Positions 36,842 through 46,392 of a DNA stretch of 64,000 nucleotides are shown one piece after another. Origin of the DNA: an uncultured Bacteroidales bacterium (GTDB taxonomy: Bacteria > Bacteroidota > Bacteroidia > Bacteroidales > UBA932). The notes under the pieces are model-generated. The model worked only from the letters and a program-made list of their open reading frames with translations, ran no database searches and was not told where the DNA came from. Position 1 is the stretch's first letter. Each line of letters opens with the position of its first letter. A program made the translations under genes and the position numbers. Location: the NCBI GenBank assembly GCA_944326245.1, contig CALVDF010000010.1:1-64000 (forward strand), read 5' to 3'.

Positions 36842-39288
36842 TTCGAAGCGCCCCTCCAGCCGGCGAGAAAACTTCTGACGTCCATCCGCTTCTTGGCTGG
36901 AGCCTGAATATCCAGCAGTGACAATATTCCTGACCCGCAACGCACCATGATGCAGGACCGGCCGTCAGTATACACTGTTCCGGCAGGGGAAGATACAAAA
37001 TCTTCCGGAGCCCCGGCAGCTACTGCCATATCATCGGCAACGACTGAAGCAGAATACACTTTCAGTTCCAGCTCCTTGCCTTCAAGCACCATCGAACAGT
37101 GCGCACCGGGCTTGGGCGACAGGCCACGCACGAGATTGTGCAGATGCTCTGCGTCCGAGTTCCAGTCCATGAGACCGGTCTCCCGGCTGAGCTTGGGAGC
37201 GACAGTCTGCTCCGGCCTCAATCCGGAAGCATCCTGGGGACTAGGCCTGGCAGAACCGTCCTGGATTGCATCTACAGTCTTGACTACCAGCTGTGAACCG
37301 ACATCCATGAGCCTTCCGTACAAAGCCCCGGAATCCTCTTCCGGCAGTATGTCAACGGATTCCTGGAATATTACGGATCCTGTATCCATGTGTTCGTCCA
37401 GCATGAATGTCGTGACCCCTGTCCTGGTCTCCCCGTTGATGATCGCCCAGTTGATGGGAGCGGCCCCGCGATAGGCAGGAAGCAGGGACGCATGCAGGTT
37501 AAATGTACCTTTGGGCGGCATTGACCATACAACGCGCGGAAGCATCCTGAACGCCACCACTACGAACACATCCGCATTCCATTTCCTCAATGCATCCAGG
37601 AAATCCGGATCCTTGAGCGACTCAGGCTGAAGCAGCGGAAGGCCCGCACTTTCTGCATATTCCTTGACCGGTGAGAATCCCACCTTCTGGCCGCGTCCTA
37701 TCTTCCGGTCAGACACCGTGACAGCCCCTACAACATTGTAACCTCCTTCAACCAAAGCACGGAGAGAGCCTACAGCGAATTCAGGAGTGCCCATGAATAC
37801 TATCCTCAACCTGCCGCCACGGCTTAACATTCCGTCAGTGCTGCCGGTTTCCTTATTTTTTCTCATTGCCATTTTTGCAAAAAATTTCTTTATAGGTATC
37901 AGGTATGTATCAAGATTGAATATGGACGAGTCCTTTGTGGATTTCCAGGTGAGGAACACGCCTATCGGCAACAGGACCATAGTGGATATGAATGCTCCCA
38001 GTTCCGGGGATATGGCCCCGTCCCTGGCCAGCTTCCTTCCTGATGTATCTACCACCCAGTAAAGCACGAAGAAGAGAGCGGACACAATCACAGGAGTACC
38101 CAGACCGCCTTTCCGGATGATAGCTCCGAGAGGGGCTCCGATGAAGAAAAAGATGAAGCATGCAAACGAAAGCGTAAACTTCCTCAACGACTCCAGATCG
38201 ATACGCCTCAGATAATATGTGTACTGCTGGGCCTCCCTGTCATAACTCTGGATGGTCTGGATAGCCTTCTGGACAGCCTTTTTGGCATCTTCCACCGCAT
38301 CCAGCTCATCCTGCGTGTCGCTCCAGTAGAGTGTATCCAGAGGGAAATTGTTCCGCAGACCTTTGTTCAAGGCTGTATCCAGCTGACGGGGCGTATTGAG
38401 GGATATGTTGTATATTACATTCTTGCGCTGGTCTGTAAGCGTTTCGTCATACAGTGCCCCCAGGGAATCGCGGTCATGCTGCAGTCCCTCCAGATTCTGC
38501 GCCATGATATTGTCACCGTAACGGTCCTCGTCAGACTTCTGGAATGCATAGTTCTCAAGTTTGATGACTATCTCCTGCATGTCGAATTCCACCTGCTGGA
38601 GCTTGTACGTCGTATCCCTGTACTTTCTGGTATTGTCCTCTTCATATGAGACACCGTTGTAGAGGGTAAAGATCAGGGACTTCTTGTCAGGCGTGGACCT
38701 TATCAGACCGGAATCGGCCACAGCCACGGAAACGTTGCCCTTGCCCTTGGTGTGGTTGTACACCATGACCCCGTACATCATGTCGCTTTTCTTGTTGCGG
38801 GAATCCACGCGTATGGAATAACCGTCAATTCCATTGTAGAATGTCCCGGTAGGAATCTTTATTTCGTCCTTGGTACGGGCGATGTCATACTGCAGATTGT
38901 AGATCTTGTTGTATGCCAGAGGAATAAGGTTGTTTGAGACAAAGAATGCCGCTACACTGATGGCAAAAGCCACAAATATCAGCGGCATGAGAATCCTCTG
39001 AAGCGATATTCCGGCTGCCTTCATTGCCAGCAGCTCGTTGTTCTCACCCAGATTGCCGAATGTCATGATGGAGGCCAGCAAGGTCGCCAATGGCATGGCC
39101 AAAGGCAGAATGGTCGCAGACCCCCATCCCAGAAACTCCATTATGACCCAGAAACTCAAACCTTTTCCCACCAGTTCGTCGATATACAGCCACAGGAACT
39201 GCATCACCAGTATGAACACGGTGATGAAGAACGTCATCACAAAAGGGCCGAAAAACGACTTCAGCAGAAAGAGGTCCAGTTTCTTCAT
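36838..39288 (-). CDS. Fusion: LptF/LptG-family permease + methionyl-tRNA formyltransferase
   Basis: One uninterrupted frame of 816 aa encodes two unrelated proteins. Residues 1 to about 480 are a YjgP/YjgQ (LptF/G) permease of the lipopolysaccharide transporter: helices at the N-terminus (LLKSFFGPFVMTFFITVF, ENNELLAMKAAGIS), a large periplasmic domain, and C-terminal helices (FFIGAPLGAIIRKGGLG). Residues about 487-816 are a complete Fmt: RIVFMGTPEFAVG, then FNLHASLLPAYRGAAPINWA with the catalytic Asn and His, and MDTGSVI. The linker is about 25 polar residues. An internal ATG at 37830 (residue 487) could start a free Fmt of 330 aa. Its first ATG overlaps the alaS stop by one base, and its stop overlaps the thiN start. 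Confidence 0.85.
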   Translation of the reverse strand: MKKLDLFLLKSFFGPFVMTFFITVFILVMQFLWLYIDELVGKGLSFWVIMEFLGWGSATILPLAMPLATLLASIMTFGNLGENNELLAMKAAGISLQRILMPLIFVAFAISVAAFFVSNNLIPLAYNKIYNLQYDIARTKDEIKIPTGTFYNGIDGYSIRVDSRNKKSDMMYGVMVYNHTKGKGNVSVAVADSGLIRSTPDKKSLIFTLYNGVSYEEDNTRKYRDTTYKLQQVEFDMQEIVIKLENYAFQKSDEDRYGDNIMAQNLEGLQHDRDSLGALYDETLTDQRKNVIYNISLNTPRQLDTALNKGLRNNFPLDTLYWSDTQDELDAVEDAKKAVQKAIQTIQSYDREAQQYTYYLRRIDLESLRKFTLSFACFIFFFIGAPLGAIIRKGGLGTPVIVSALFFVLYWVVDTSGRKLARDGAISPELGAFISTMVLLPIGVFLTWKSTKDSSIFNLDTYLIPIKKFFAKMAMRKNKETGSTDGMLSRGGRLRIVFMGTPEFAVGSLRALVEGGYNVVGAVTVSDRKIGRGQKVGFSPVKEYAESAGLPLLQPESLKDPDFLDALRKWNADVFVVVAFRMLPRVVWSMPPKGTFNLHASLLPAYRGAAPINWAIINGETRTGVTTFMLDEHMDTGSVIFQESVDILPEEDSGALYGRLMDVGSQLVVKTVDAIQDGSARPSPQDASGLRPEQTVAPKLSRETGLMDWNSDAEHLHNLVRGLSPKPGAHCSMVLEGKELELKVYSASVVADDMAVAAGAPEDFVSSPAGTVYTDGRSCIMVRCGSGILSLLDIQAPAKKRMDVRSFLAGWRGASK

Positions 39289-41915
39289 CAGGCCAATTTA
39301 TTGACAGACTCTACCATTGCTGTAAGAGCAGCCACCAGGCCGTCGGAATCCTTTCCTCCGGCTGTCGCCAGGAAGGGCTGTCCGCCTCCACCGCCCTTGA
39401 TATTGGTTGCCGCAGCCTTTACATCCTTGCCCGCATGAGCTCCTTCAGCTACCAGGTCATCGGTATACATCATCAGCAGCGACGGCTTGTTGTCCGGAGT
39501 CATGAATGCGGCAGCCATTGCCGAACGCGTATTCTCCTTGCGAAACTCGAACGCCACTTCCTTGACGATGTCCGGAGCGAACATACCGGTCAGGACAAAA
39601 AGGCGTATCCCTGACGGAGTGGTTTCCACCTTTTCCGACAATGTCTTCTTGAGGGCCGCAACCCTTTCGCGTGCGACCTCCTCCAGGGACTTGCGGAATC
39701 CGTCGTTCTCGGCAACAAGCTTTCTGATGGCAGTAATGACATCAGGCGTATTCTCGAAGAAGGAACGTACCGTGTTGATCTGGTCCTCGACACCGTCAAA
39801 CAAATCCTCTACATAACTGCCGGTCACAGCCTGGATCCTACGCACTCCTGCAGCCACTGCCGATTCTGAGACTATCTTCAGCATACCGATACGCCCGGTT
39901 GATGAAGTATGTGTTCCTCCGCACAGTTCTATAGAATCCCCGAAACGTATGGCGCGCACCTTGTCTCCGTACTTTTCACCGAAAAGCGCCATGGCGCCCA
40001 TGGCCTTGGCCTCAGCTATGGGTATGTCACGGTATTCCTGCCGAGGCTCATCCGCACGGATCAGACGGTTGACCATCCTTTCCACCTCCTTGAGCTTGCC
40101 GGCCGGTATCTTTTCATAATGCGAAAAGTCGAAACGGAAATAGGAAGGGCATACATACGACCCCTTCTGCTCTATATGTGTGCCGAGCACCTTGCGCAGG
40201 GCATAGTGAAGCAGGTGGGTCGCCGAATGGTTGTTGGCCGTATCCTGCCTTTTCTCCGCATCCACGACGGCATGGAATCCTGCCTCAGGCTCCGAAGGAA
40301 TGCGGTCGGCGATATGGATGCTGAGATTGTTTTCCTTGATTGTATTGAGTATTATTGTCTTCTCTCCGGAAGAGGGTACGATATATCCGCAGTCCCCGAC
40401 CTGTCCGCCACTCTCAGCATAGAAAGGAGTACGGTCGAACACGAGCTGGTATACTTCCTTGCCCTTGGTCTTCACAGTCCGGTATTTTACTATCTGGACA
40501 TCGGCCTCCAGCAGATCGTAACCCACAAAGGAATGTTCGTCCGTATCATTGAGAAGCACCCAGTCACCGGCCTCCACCGCCGCAGCGTTGCGGGCCCTCT
40601 CCTTCTGTTTGCCGAGCTCCTTCTCAAACCCGTCCAGATCTATGGTAAAACCGTGTTCCCTGGCTATCAGTTCGCTCAGGTCGATAGGGAAACCGTATGT
40701 GTCGTAAAGGGTAAACGCATCCTTTCCTGAGATGCACCTGGTATCGGAACTGCGTTCCATGATGGAATTGATCAGGCCGATACCCTTGGCCAGCGTACGC
40801 AGGAACGCTTCTTCTTCCTCGCGTATTACATTTTCTATAAGGGTCTGCTGTCTTGCCAGCTCGGGATAGGCGTCCCCCATGACATTGACAAGCACCGGTA
40901 CCAGACGGCACAGGAAAGGCTCATTGAGTCCCAGGAACGTATATCCATAGCGTACTGCACGGCGCAGGATACGGCGGATGACATAACCGGCCTTGACATT
41001 TGAAGGCAACTGTCCGTCTGCTATCGAAAATGCAATGGCCCTGATATGGTCAGCCACTACCCTCATGGCCACGTCCACATCCTCGGATTCCACTCCGTAC
41101 CTGTGCCCGGACAGCTCACCTATCCTGGCTATTATATCCTGGAACATGTCCCCGTCATAATTGCTCTTGTTGCCGTTTACTGCCATCACCAGACGTTCGA
41201 ATCCCATTCCAGTGTCTACATGATGATGTGCCAGCTGCTCAAGCGAGCCGTTGGCCTTGCGGTTGTACTGGATGAATACAAGGTTCCATATCTCTATCAC
41301 CAGTGGATCGCTCTTGTTGACCAGTTCCCTGCCCGGCACGGCCTTCCTCTGGTCCCCGTCCCTGAGATCTATGTGGATTTCACTGCAGGGACCGCACGGA
41401 CCCGTATCCCCCATTTCCCAGAAATTGTCCTTCTTGTTGCCGTACAGGATCCTGTCTTCAGGGAGATACTGTTTCCAGATATCCCTGGCCTCCTCGTCCG
41501 GTCCCAATCCGTCCGCCTCGCTTCCCTCGAATACTGTTGCATACAGGCGCTCCGGGTCCAGCTTGTAGACCTGTGTAAGCAACTCCCAGGCCCAGGCAAT
41601 CGCCTCTTTCTTGAAATAGTCGCCGAAACTCCAGTTACCCAGCATTTCGAACATGGTATGGTGGTAGGAGTCATGGCCCACCTCCTCAAGATCATTGTGC
41701 TTACCGCTTACTCTCAGACATTTCTGGCTGTCTGCCACTCGCGGATAAAGTATGGGTGAATTGCCGAGGAACCAGTCCTTGAACTGATTCATTCCGGCAT
41801 TTGTAAACATGAGCGTAGGATCCCCTTTGACCACCATGGGGGCAGAGGGAACGATCTTGTGACCCTTCGAAGCGAAGAAGTCCAGAAACTGTTTTCTAAT
41901 TTCTTTCGATGTCAT
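39288..41915 (-). CDS. alaS: Alanyl-tRNA synthetase
   Basis: Charges tRNA-Ala. About 875 aa: class II motifs in [18 protein letters not shown] and [17 protein letters not shown], an editing domain with HSATHLLH and CGGTH zinc/editing residues, and the C-terminal DHHA1 domain ending KGGGGGQP. The frame is open to 41945, but a perfect promoter's -7 box covers 41943-41950, so the ATG at 41915 is the start. First gene of an operon whose members all overlap at stop/start: alaS, permease-fmt, thiN, transporter. Confidence 0.98.
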   Translation of the reverse strand: MTSKEIRKQFLDFFASKGHKIVPSAPMVVKGDPTLMFTNAGMNQFKDWFLGNSPILYPRVADSQKCLRVSGKHNDLEEVGHDSYHHTMFEMLGNWSFGDYFKKEAIAWAWELLTQVYKLDPERLYATVFEGSEADGLGPDEEARDIWKQYLPEDRILYGNKKDNFWEMGDTGPCGPCSEIHIDLRDGDQRKAVPGRELVNKSDPLVIEIWNLVFIQYNRKANGSLEQLAHHHVDTGMGFERLVMAVNGNKSNYDGDMFQDIIARIGELSGHRYGVESEDVDVAMRVVADHIRAIAFSIADGQLPSNVKAGYVIRRILRRAVRYGYTFLGLNEPFLCRLVPVLVNVMGDAYPELARQQTLIENVIREEEEAFLRTLAKGIGLINSIMERSSDTRCISGKDAFTLYDTYGFPIDLSELIAREHGFTIDLDGFEKELGKQKERARNAAAVEAGDWVLLNDTDEHSFVGYDLLEADVQIVKYRTVKTKGKEVYQLVFDRTPFYAESGGQVGDCGYIVPSSGEKTIILNTIKENNLSIHIADRIPSEPEAGFHAVVDAEKRQDTANNHSATHLLHYALRKVLGTHIEQKGSYVCPSYFRFDFSHYEKIPAGKLKEVERMVNRLIRADEPRQEYRDIPIAEAKAMGAMALFGEKYGDKVRAIRFGDSIELCGGTHTSSTGRIGMLKIVSESAVAAGVRRIQAVTGSYVEDLFDGVEDQINTVRSFFENTPDVITAIRKLVAENDGFRKSLEEVARERVAALKKTLSEKVETTPSGIRLFVLTGMFAPDIVKEVAFEFRKENTRSAMAAAFMTPDNKPSLLMMYTDDLVAEGAHAGKDVKAAATNIKGGGGGQPFLATAGGKDSDGLVAALTAMVESVNKLA

Positions 41916-41942
41916 ATTGTGTAACTGATCAGTACAAACGTG

Positions 41943-41974
41943 CAAATATACTCAAAACCACCATGCCGAACAAA
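41943..41974 (-). promoter_or_regulatory. Promoter of the alaS operon
   Basis: The minus strand reads TTTG (41971-41974), 20 bases, TATATTTG (41943-41950), a perfect consensus. The predicted leader to the alaS ATG is about 20 bases. Confidence 0.85.
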
Positions 41975-41992
41975 TCCTGCTGCCACACAGGC

Positions 41993-43093
41993 CTATTTGG
42001 GCGCAAGTCTGTAGAGGACAGCGGCAACAATAGCGTACAGCATATTGGGGAGCCACATCGCAAGCCATGGCGGAAGAGTATCCGTAATGACGAACATCTG
42101 GCTGAAGCGCAGGAACAGGATATATGAAAAACTTAGGGCAATGCCGACACCGAGATTCAGGCCTATTCCACCGCGCCGTTTCTTGGAGGACAGGGACACG
42201 CCTATAAGCGTAAGGATAAACGCAGAAAAAGGCATGACGAATCTGGTATGTTTCTCTATAAGGGAATACTTCACCATACTGTCCCCACGCATTCGCTGCA
42301 TGGCTATAAGATCGTCCAGCTCCTTGTATGTAAGGGTTTCCACGGTATTCTCCCTACGGTAGAAATCGTCCAGTGTAAGACTGATCACCGTATCCAGCTG
42401 ACGTCCGGACACCACTTTCTGCTGCGAAGTGCTGTAGTCACGCAGGGAATAGTTCTTGAGCCTCCATCCGCCAGTAGTGCTGTCCCATACGGCCGATTCG
42501 GCTGTAAGCTTGGAAGTCAGGTGACTGTCCCGGATACTCTCCAGGGTAAACTTGTAGGCCGTATTGGTCCATGTGCTGAAAGACTCCACATATACGAACT
42601 CTCCAGGGGATATCTGGTAGTGTATATTGCGGTTTGTATTGTAATACTTCTGCCCTTTGATGTACTTTTCCTCGAAAGCTATACGCTTTTCATTTGCTCT
42701 CGGGATGATGAACAGGTTGAGACTCAAACTCATCATCGCAATGAACAGTGCCGAGATGAAATACGGGTACATAAGCCTGCCGAAACTTACCCCCCCGGAC
42801 AGCATCGCAATGATCTCACTGTTGCCCGCCAGCTTGGACGTGAAGAATATCACGGTTATGAACACAAACAGCGGACTGAACATATTGACAAAGTACGGGA
42901 TGAAATTGAGATAGTAGTCGAAGACTATGGCCCTGAGAGTCGCCTCCTTGTCCACGAAGTCGTCTATCTTCTCACTTATATCGAATATGATGACTATGAT
43001 TATTATAAGCAGCAGGGCTACAAAGAAAGTCCCTATGAACTTCTTTATGATGTATCTGTCCAGTATCCTTATCCTGAATGTATTCAGTTTCAT
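41993..43093 (-). CDS. LptF/LptG-family permease (second copy)
   Basis: Inner-membrane subunit of the LPS-exporting ABC transporter, 366 aa, with the usual pattern of three N-terminal and three C-terminal helices around a periplasmic domain. Starts MKLNTFRIRILDRYIIKKF, typical of LptG-like proteins, with SEIIAMLSGGVSFGRL as the coupling region. With the fused copy at 36838-39288 it likely forms the LptFG pair. Follows tgt by 22 bases. Confidence 0.9.
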   Translation of the reverse strand: MKLNTFRIRILDRYIIKKFIGTFFVALLLIIIIVIIFDISEKIDDFVDKEATLRAIVFDYYLNFIPYFVNMFSPLFVFITVIFFTSKLAGNSEIIAMLSGGVSFGRLMYPYFISALFIAMMSLSLNLFIIPRANEKRIAFEEKYIKGQKYYNTNRNIHYQISPGEFVYVESFSTWTNTAYKFTLESIRDSHLTSKLTAESAVWDSTTGGWRLKNYSLRDYSTSQQKVVSGRQLDTVISLTLDDFYRRENTVETLTYKELDDLIAMQRMRGDSMVKYSLIEKHTRFVMPFSAFILTLIGVSLSSKKRRGGIGLNLGVGIALSFSYILFLRFSQMFVITDTLPPWLAMWLPNMLYAIVAAVLYRLAPK

Positions 43094-43115
43094 CGTCCGC
43101 TGCTGTTATCTGATT

Positions 43116-44246
43116 CTACAATCTGTTCTGAAGCCGCTTTACCGCAGCCTCCTTCCATGGCAGGAAATCGCCTGCCTCGATATGTTTTCTGGCCTGTGCC
43201 ACCACGTCCAGGTAAAATGCCAGGTTGTGCTCACTTGCTATCTGGGCAGCTAGCATCTCACCGGCCATGAACAGATGCCTCAGGTAGGCTTTGGTGTAGG
43301 CCGTATCTACAAAGGATGTGCCATCTGGATCGATAGGCGAAAAGTCCCGCTCCCATTTCCGGTTGCGCATATTCATCCGCCCTTCCCACGTAAACAGCAT
43401 TCCGTTGCGGCCGTTGCGGGTAGGCATTACACAGTCGAACATATCGATTCCACGGGCTATCCCTTCAAGCAGGTTCTCGGGCGTCCCTACTCCCATCAGA
43501 TAGCGGGGACGGTCCTTGGGCAGCACAGGATGAACCACTTCAATCATTTCATACATCACCTCCGTAGGCTCGCCTACAGACAGGCCTCCTATGGCATATC
43601 CGTCACGGTCAAACGAGGCCACATACTCCGCAGCTTCAGTCCTGAGGTCCGGGTATACGCATCCCTGCACTATAGGGAAAAATGCCTGCGAATACCCGTA
43701 CAGCGGTTCCGTCGCATCGAAACGGGCTATGCCCCTTTTAAGCCACTGCTTGGTAAGATCCAGGGACTTGCGGGCATAGCTGCGGTCGGCATCACCTGGA
43801 GTACACTCATCCAGGGCCATGATGATGTCAGCACCTATAATACGCTGGGTATCAACATTGTTTTCCGGTGTAAAACTGTGGGAAGAGCCATCTATATGCG
43901 AGCGGAAAGTACAACCCTCGGCCGTCAGCTTCCTGCTGTCGGCCAGGGAAAACACCTGAAAACCGCCGCTGTCCGTAAGTATCGGACGGTCCCAGCCGAT
44001 GAAGCTGTGAAGGCCTCCTGCAAGACGCAATGTTTCCAGGCCAGGACGCAGATACAGGTGGTAAGTATTTCCCAGGATTATCTGGGCACCGATATCCTCC
44101 CTGAGATCCCTATGGTACACGCCCTTTACCGATCCCACGGTACCTACAGGCATGAATATGGGGGTCTCTATAGTGCCGTGGTCCGTATGTATACGGCCTC
44201 TTCTGGCATTGGATGACGGATCCGTCTTTACAAGAGTAAACTTCAT
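43116..44246 (-). CDS. tgt: tRNA-guanine transglycosylase (queuosine pathway)
   Basis: Exchanges guanine-34 for preQ1 in GUN-anticodon tRNAs. 376 aa with LTDSGGFQVFSL, IVQGCVYPDLR, GGLSVGEP and the nucleophile region DCVMPTRNGRNG. The C-terminal zinc site, usually CxCxxC plus His, is degenerate: the segment reads PIDPDGTSFVDTAYTKAYLRHL with no cysteine. I recall the same in Bacteroides Tgt, so this is likely a lineage trait and not a defect. First gene of a tgt-permease pair. Confidence 0.95.
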   Translation of the reverse strand: MKFTLVKTDPSSNARRGRIHTDHGTIETPIFMPVGTVGSVKGVYHRDLREDIGAQIILGNTYHLYLRPGLETLRLAGGLHSFIGWDRPILTDSGGFQVFSLADSRKLTAEGCTFRSHIDGSSHSFTPENNVDTQRIIGADIIMALDECTPGDADRSYARKSLDLTKQWLKRGIARFDATEPLYGYSQAFFPIVQGCVYPDLRTEAAEYVASFDRDGYAIGGLSVGEPTEVMYEMIEVVHPVLPKDRPRYLMGVGTPENLLEGIARGIDMFDCVMPTRNGRNGMLFTWEGRMNMRNRKWERDFSPIDPDGTSFVDTAYTKAYLRHLFMAGEMLAAQIASEHNLAFYLDVVAQARKHIEAGDFLPWKEAAVKRLQNRL

Positions 44247-44261
44247 AACTACAGTATTGCA

Positions 44262-44310
44262 GAAAATTCAGCGGTACTTCCTGCCTCGCGTGCCGGAAGT
44301 ATCGCTGAAT
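44262..44310 (-). terminator. Terminator of the threonine dehydrogenase gene
   Basis: A 16-bp inverted repeat with one G-T mismatch (44266-44281 with 44295-44310) is followed on the minus strand by TTTT. It lies 24 bases past the stop. Confidence 0.85.
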
Positions 44311-44333
44311 CCATATTGAAGGATATAAGTCTC

Positions 44334-45287
44334 TTATTTCCCGAGTTTGGCAGCGATAGCTCTCAGCATATCATCTACCATTGCATCGAGATGCCACTGG
44401 GGATTCCAGCCCCACTCCTCACGTGCGCAGCTGTCATCCATCATGTTTGGCCATGAATCGGCGATGGCTGCCTTGACGGGGTCTACATTGTAGTCAAAGG
44501 TAGCGGAGGGTATGCGCTCTTTGATCTTGGCGAACAGCTCGCGGGGGCAGAAGCTCATGCATGTGATGTTGAAACTGTTGCGGTGTTTCAGCTTTGAAGG
44601 ATCGGCTTCCATGAGCTGTGTCACTGCATTGAGGGCATCAGGCATGTACAGCATGTCCATATAGCTGTCCTCAGGGATAGGGCAGGTGTAGTGTCCGGTC
44701 TTGAGTATCTCATAGAATACTTCCACTGCATAGTCCGTAGTACCGCCACCGGGAAGACATCCGTTGGATATGATGCCGGGGAAACGTACACTTCTGGCAT
44801 CCACTCCGAAACGGTGGAAATAATAATCCGAAAGAAGTTCTCCGGTCACCTTGCAGACACCGTACATGGTGTCAGGTCTCATGACTGTATCCTGAGGAGT
44901 CTTGTCATGAGGAGTACTTACTCCGAATGCACCTATGGAACTGGGAGTGAACACAGCTGTCTTGAATTCCTTGGCAAGGGTCAGGGAGTTGACCAGGGCA
45001 CCCATGTTGATCTTCCATGCCAGCTCCGGGTTCTTTTCTCCTGTAGCGGAGAGAAGTGCCACGAGGTTGAAGATAGCATCTATATTGTTATCCTTTACAG
45101 CCTGGCCGAAAGCATTGAAATCAAGAGCATCGAGTTTGATGGCTCTGGCATAGGTGCCGATTTTGGCGACAGCCTCATCCTTGAGGTCAGCACCGATTAC
45201 ATTGTCGTGACCATAGATTTTCTGCAGGTGTGGAACCAGCTCGGTGCCGATCTGTCCGCCGGCACCAATGACTAATATGCGTTTCAT
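44334..45287 (-). CDS. L-threonine 3-dehydrogenase, SDR type
   Basis: NAD-dependent enzyme oxidising threonine to 2-amino-3-ketobutyrate. 317 aa with GAGGQIG at the N-terminus (Rossmann), the catalytic YGVCK (YxxxK) near residue 145, and SSIGAFG; this matches the short-chain TDH family and not the zinc type. It could also be read as a generic UDP-sugar epimerase, but the C-terminal NITCMSFCPREL region favours TDH. No kbl is adjacent. Confidence 0.88.
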   Translation of the reverse strand: MKRILVIGAGGQIGTELVPHLQKIYGHDNVIGADLKDEAVAKIGTYARAIKLDALDFNAFGQAVKDNNIDAIFNLVALLSATGEKNPELAWKINMGALVNSLTLAKEFKTAVFTPSSIGAFGVSTPHDKTPQDTVMRPDTMYGVCKVTGELLSDYYFHRFGVDARSVRFPGIISNGCLPGGGTTDYAVEVFYEILKTGHYTCPIPEDSYMDMLYMPDALNAVTQLMEADPSKLKHRNSFNITCMSFCPRELFAKIKERIPSATFDYNVDPVKAAIADSWPNMMDDSCAREEWGWNPQWHLDAMVDDMLRAIAAKLGK

Positions 45288-45325
45288 ATTTATTGCTTTA
45301 ATGTTGCTTTAAATTAACTAAAATG

Positions 45326-45333
45326 CAAAAATA
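45326..45333 (-). promoter_or_regulatory. Predicted -7 box of the threonine dehydrogenase gene
   Basis: The minus strand reads TATTTTTG, about 39 bases before the ATG. The upstream partner is weak. Confidence 0.5.
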
Positions 45334-45364
45334 TAAAATCCCTTTCAAATACGTCATCATTTAT

Positions 45365-45372
45365 TAACTTTG
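45365..45372 (+). promoter_or_regulatory. Predicted -7 box of the LytS-like kinase gene
   Basis: TAACTTTG fits TAnnTTTG and lies 22 bases before the ATG at 45394. It overlaps a possible upstream TTG start at 45370, which can therefore be dismissed. Confidence 0.55.
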
Positions 45373-45393
45373 TTCCCTGTTTTGAATCCGGAC

Positions 45394-46392
45394 ATGAGAA
45401 AAACCAAACGCATTATCCTCATAATTCTGACCATTCTGGCTTACTCGGTATTCCTTGAGGTCTGTGTCCACCTGATTACATACAATCAGTTCCGCATCTA
45501 TGACAACTGGAAGCACGAGATCATCAACCATCTGGTCAACATTGTCCCTTTGTTCCTCACGTCATCGGCCTGCACTGCCATAGTCTTTTCATTGACGGAC
45601 AGAGGAATATTTGCCCGCAACTTCCTGCTGAAACTTACAGTGGACATAGTCCTGACGGCAGCCACGGTGGTCTGCACATATCTGCTGATCCTTTGGGCTA
45701 TAGGCGCCCTCATAAGCAGTGTGGAAGTCAACTACGCCAATATACTGGCAATATACATGATAACTCTGCTGATCATCGAAATGGTATATTGGATGCACTC
45801 GTCCAGACGTGCCTCGGAAAAGGCAGAGATGGAAAAACGCAGGGCACTTCAGTACCAGTACGATGCATTCAGGGCCCAGGTCAACCCGCATTTCCTGTTC
45901 AACTCGCTCAATATACTGATGGACATCATAGAGAGCGACAAGGACAAGGCCGGGGAATTTACCGAGGCTCTTTCCGACATCTACCGCTATGTCCTGTCCA
46001 CCCACCGGAAAGCAAGGGTACTGGTTTCGGAGGAGATGTCCTTCCTCGACTCATACATCCATATCCTCACCCTTAAATACAACAATTTCCTGACAGTTGA
46101 AATCAGCAATACCCTCAAGTCCCCACGCTACGTCCTGCCCTTCATGATGCAGCTGCTGCTTGAGAATGTAACCAAACACAACGTCATTTCTGACAGGCAT
46201 CCCATGACAGTCACAATCAGTGTGGAAGAAGACGGAATAACTGTCCGTAACCCTATCCTCCGCAAGAAGAATTCAACCGCCGGGACCGGCCTGGGCCTGA
46301 AATATATCCACGCCCAGTACGAGGCCGCCGGAAAACAAATAGGGGTCACGGATGACGGGGAGTACTTCACAGCTAAAATTCCTTACTTATGA
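45394..46392 (+). CDS. LytS/YehU-type sensor histidine kinase
   Basis: Membrane sensor kinase of about 332 aa: four predicted helices in the first 140 residues with short loops (no large extracellular domain), then the His_kinase motif QVNPHFLFNSLN carrying the phosphorylated His, the N-box LLENVTKHN and the G-box GTGLGLKYI. The signal is unknown. Its stop overlaps the start of the LytTR regulator by 4 bases, forming an obvious two-component pair. Confidence 0.93.
   Translation: MRKTKRIILIILTILAYSVFLEVCVHLITYNQFRIYDNWKHEIINHLVNIVPLFLTSSACTAIVFSLTDRGIFARNFLLKLTVDIVLTAATVVCTYLLILWAIGALISSVEVNYANILAIYMITLLIIEMVYWMHSSRRASEKAEMEKRRALQYQYDAFRAQVNPHFLFNSLNILMDIIESDKDKAGEFTEALSDIYRYVLSTHRKARVLVSEEMSFLDSYIHILTLKYNNFLTVEISNTLKSPRYVLPFMMQLLLENVTKHNVISDRHPMTVTISVEEDGITVRNPILRKKNSTAGTGLGLKYIHAQYEAAGKQIGVTDDGEYFTAKIPYL

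Noticed and set aside
36842-36940. N-terminal extension of thiN
   Set aside because: It lies inside the fmt coding region, is Arg-rich and unlike the family, and the ATGA overlap at 36838-36841 gives a natural start.
37760-37900. Two separate genes instead of a permease-Fmt fusion
   Set aside because: No stop codon lies between the domains and the internal ATG lacks a clear ribosome-binding site, so I report a fusion while noting the alternative.
44334-45287. UDP-glucose 4-epimerase assignment
   Set aside because: The C-terminal half fits the short-chain threonine dehydrogenase family better, and no sugar-nucleotide genes are close.
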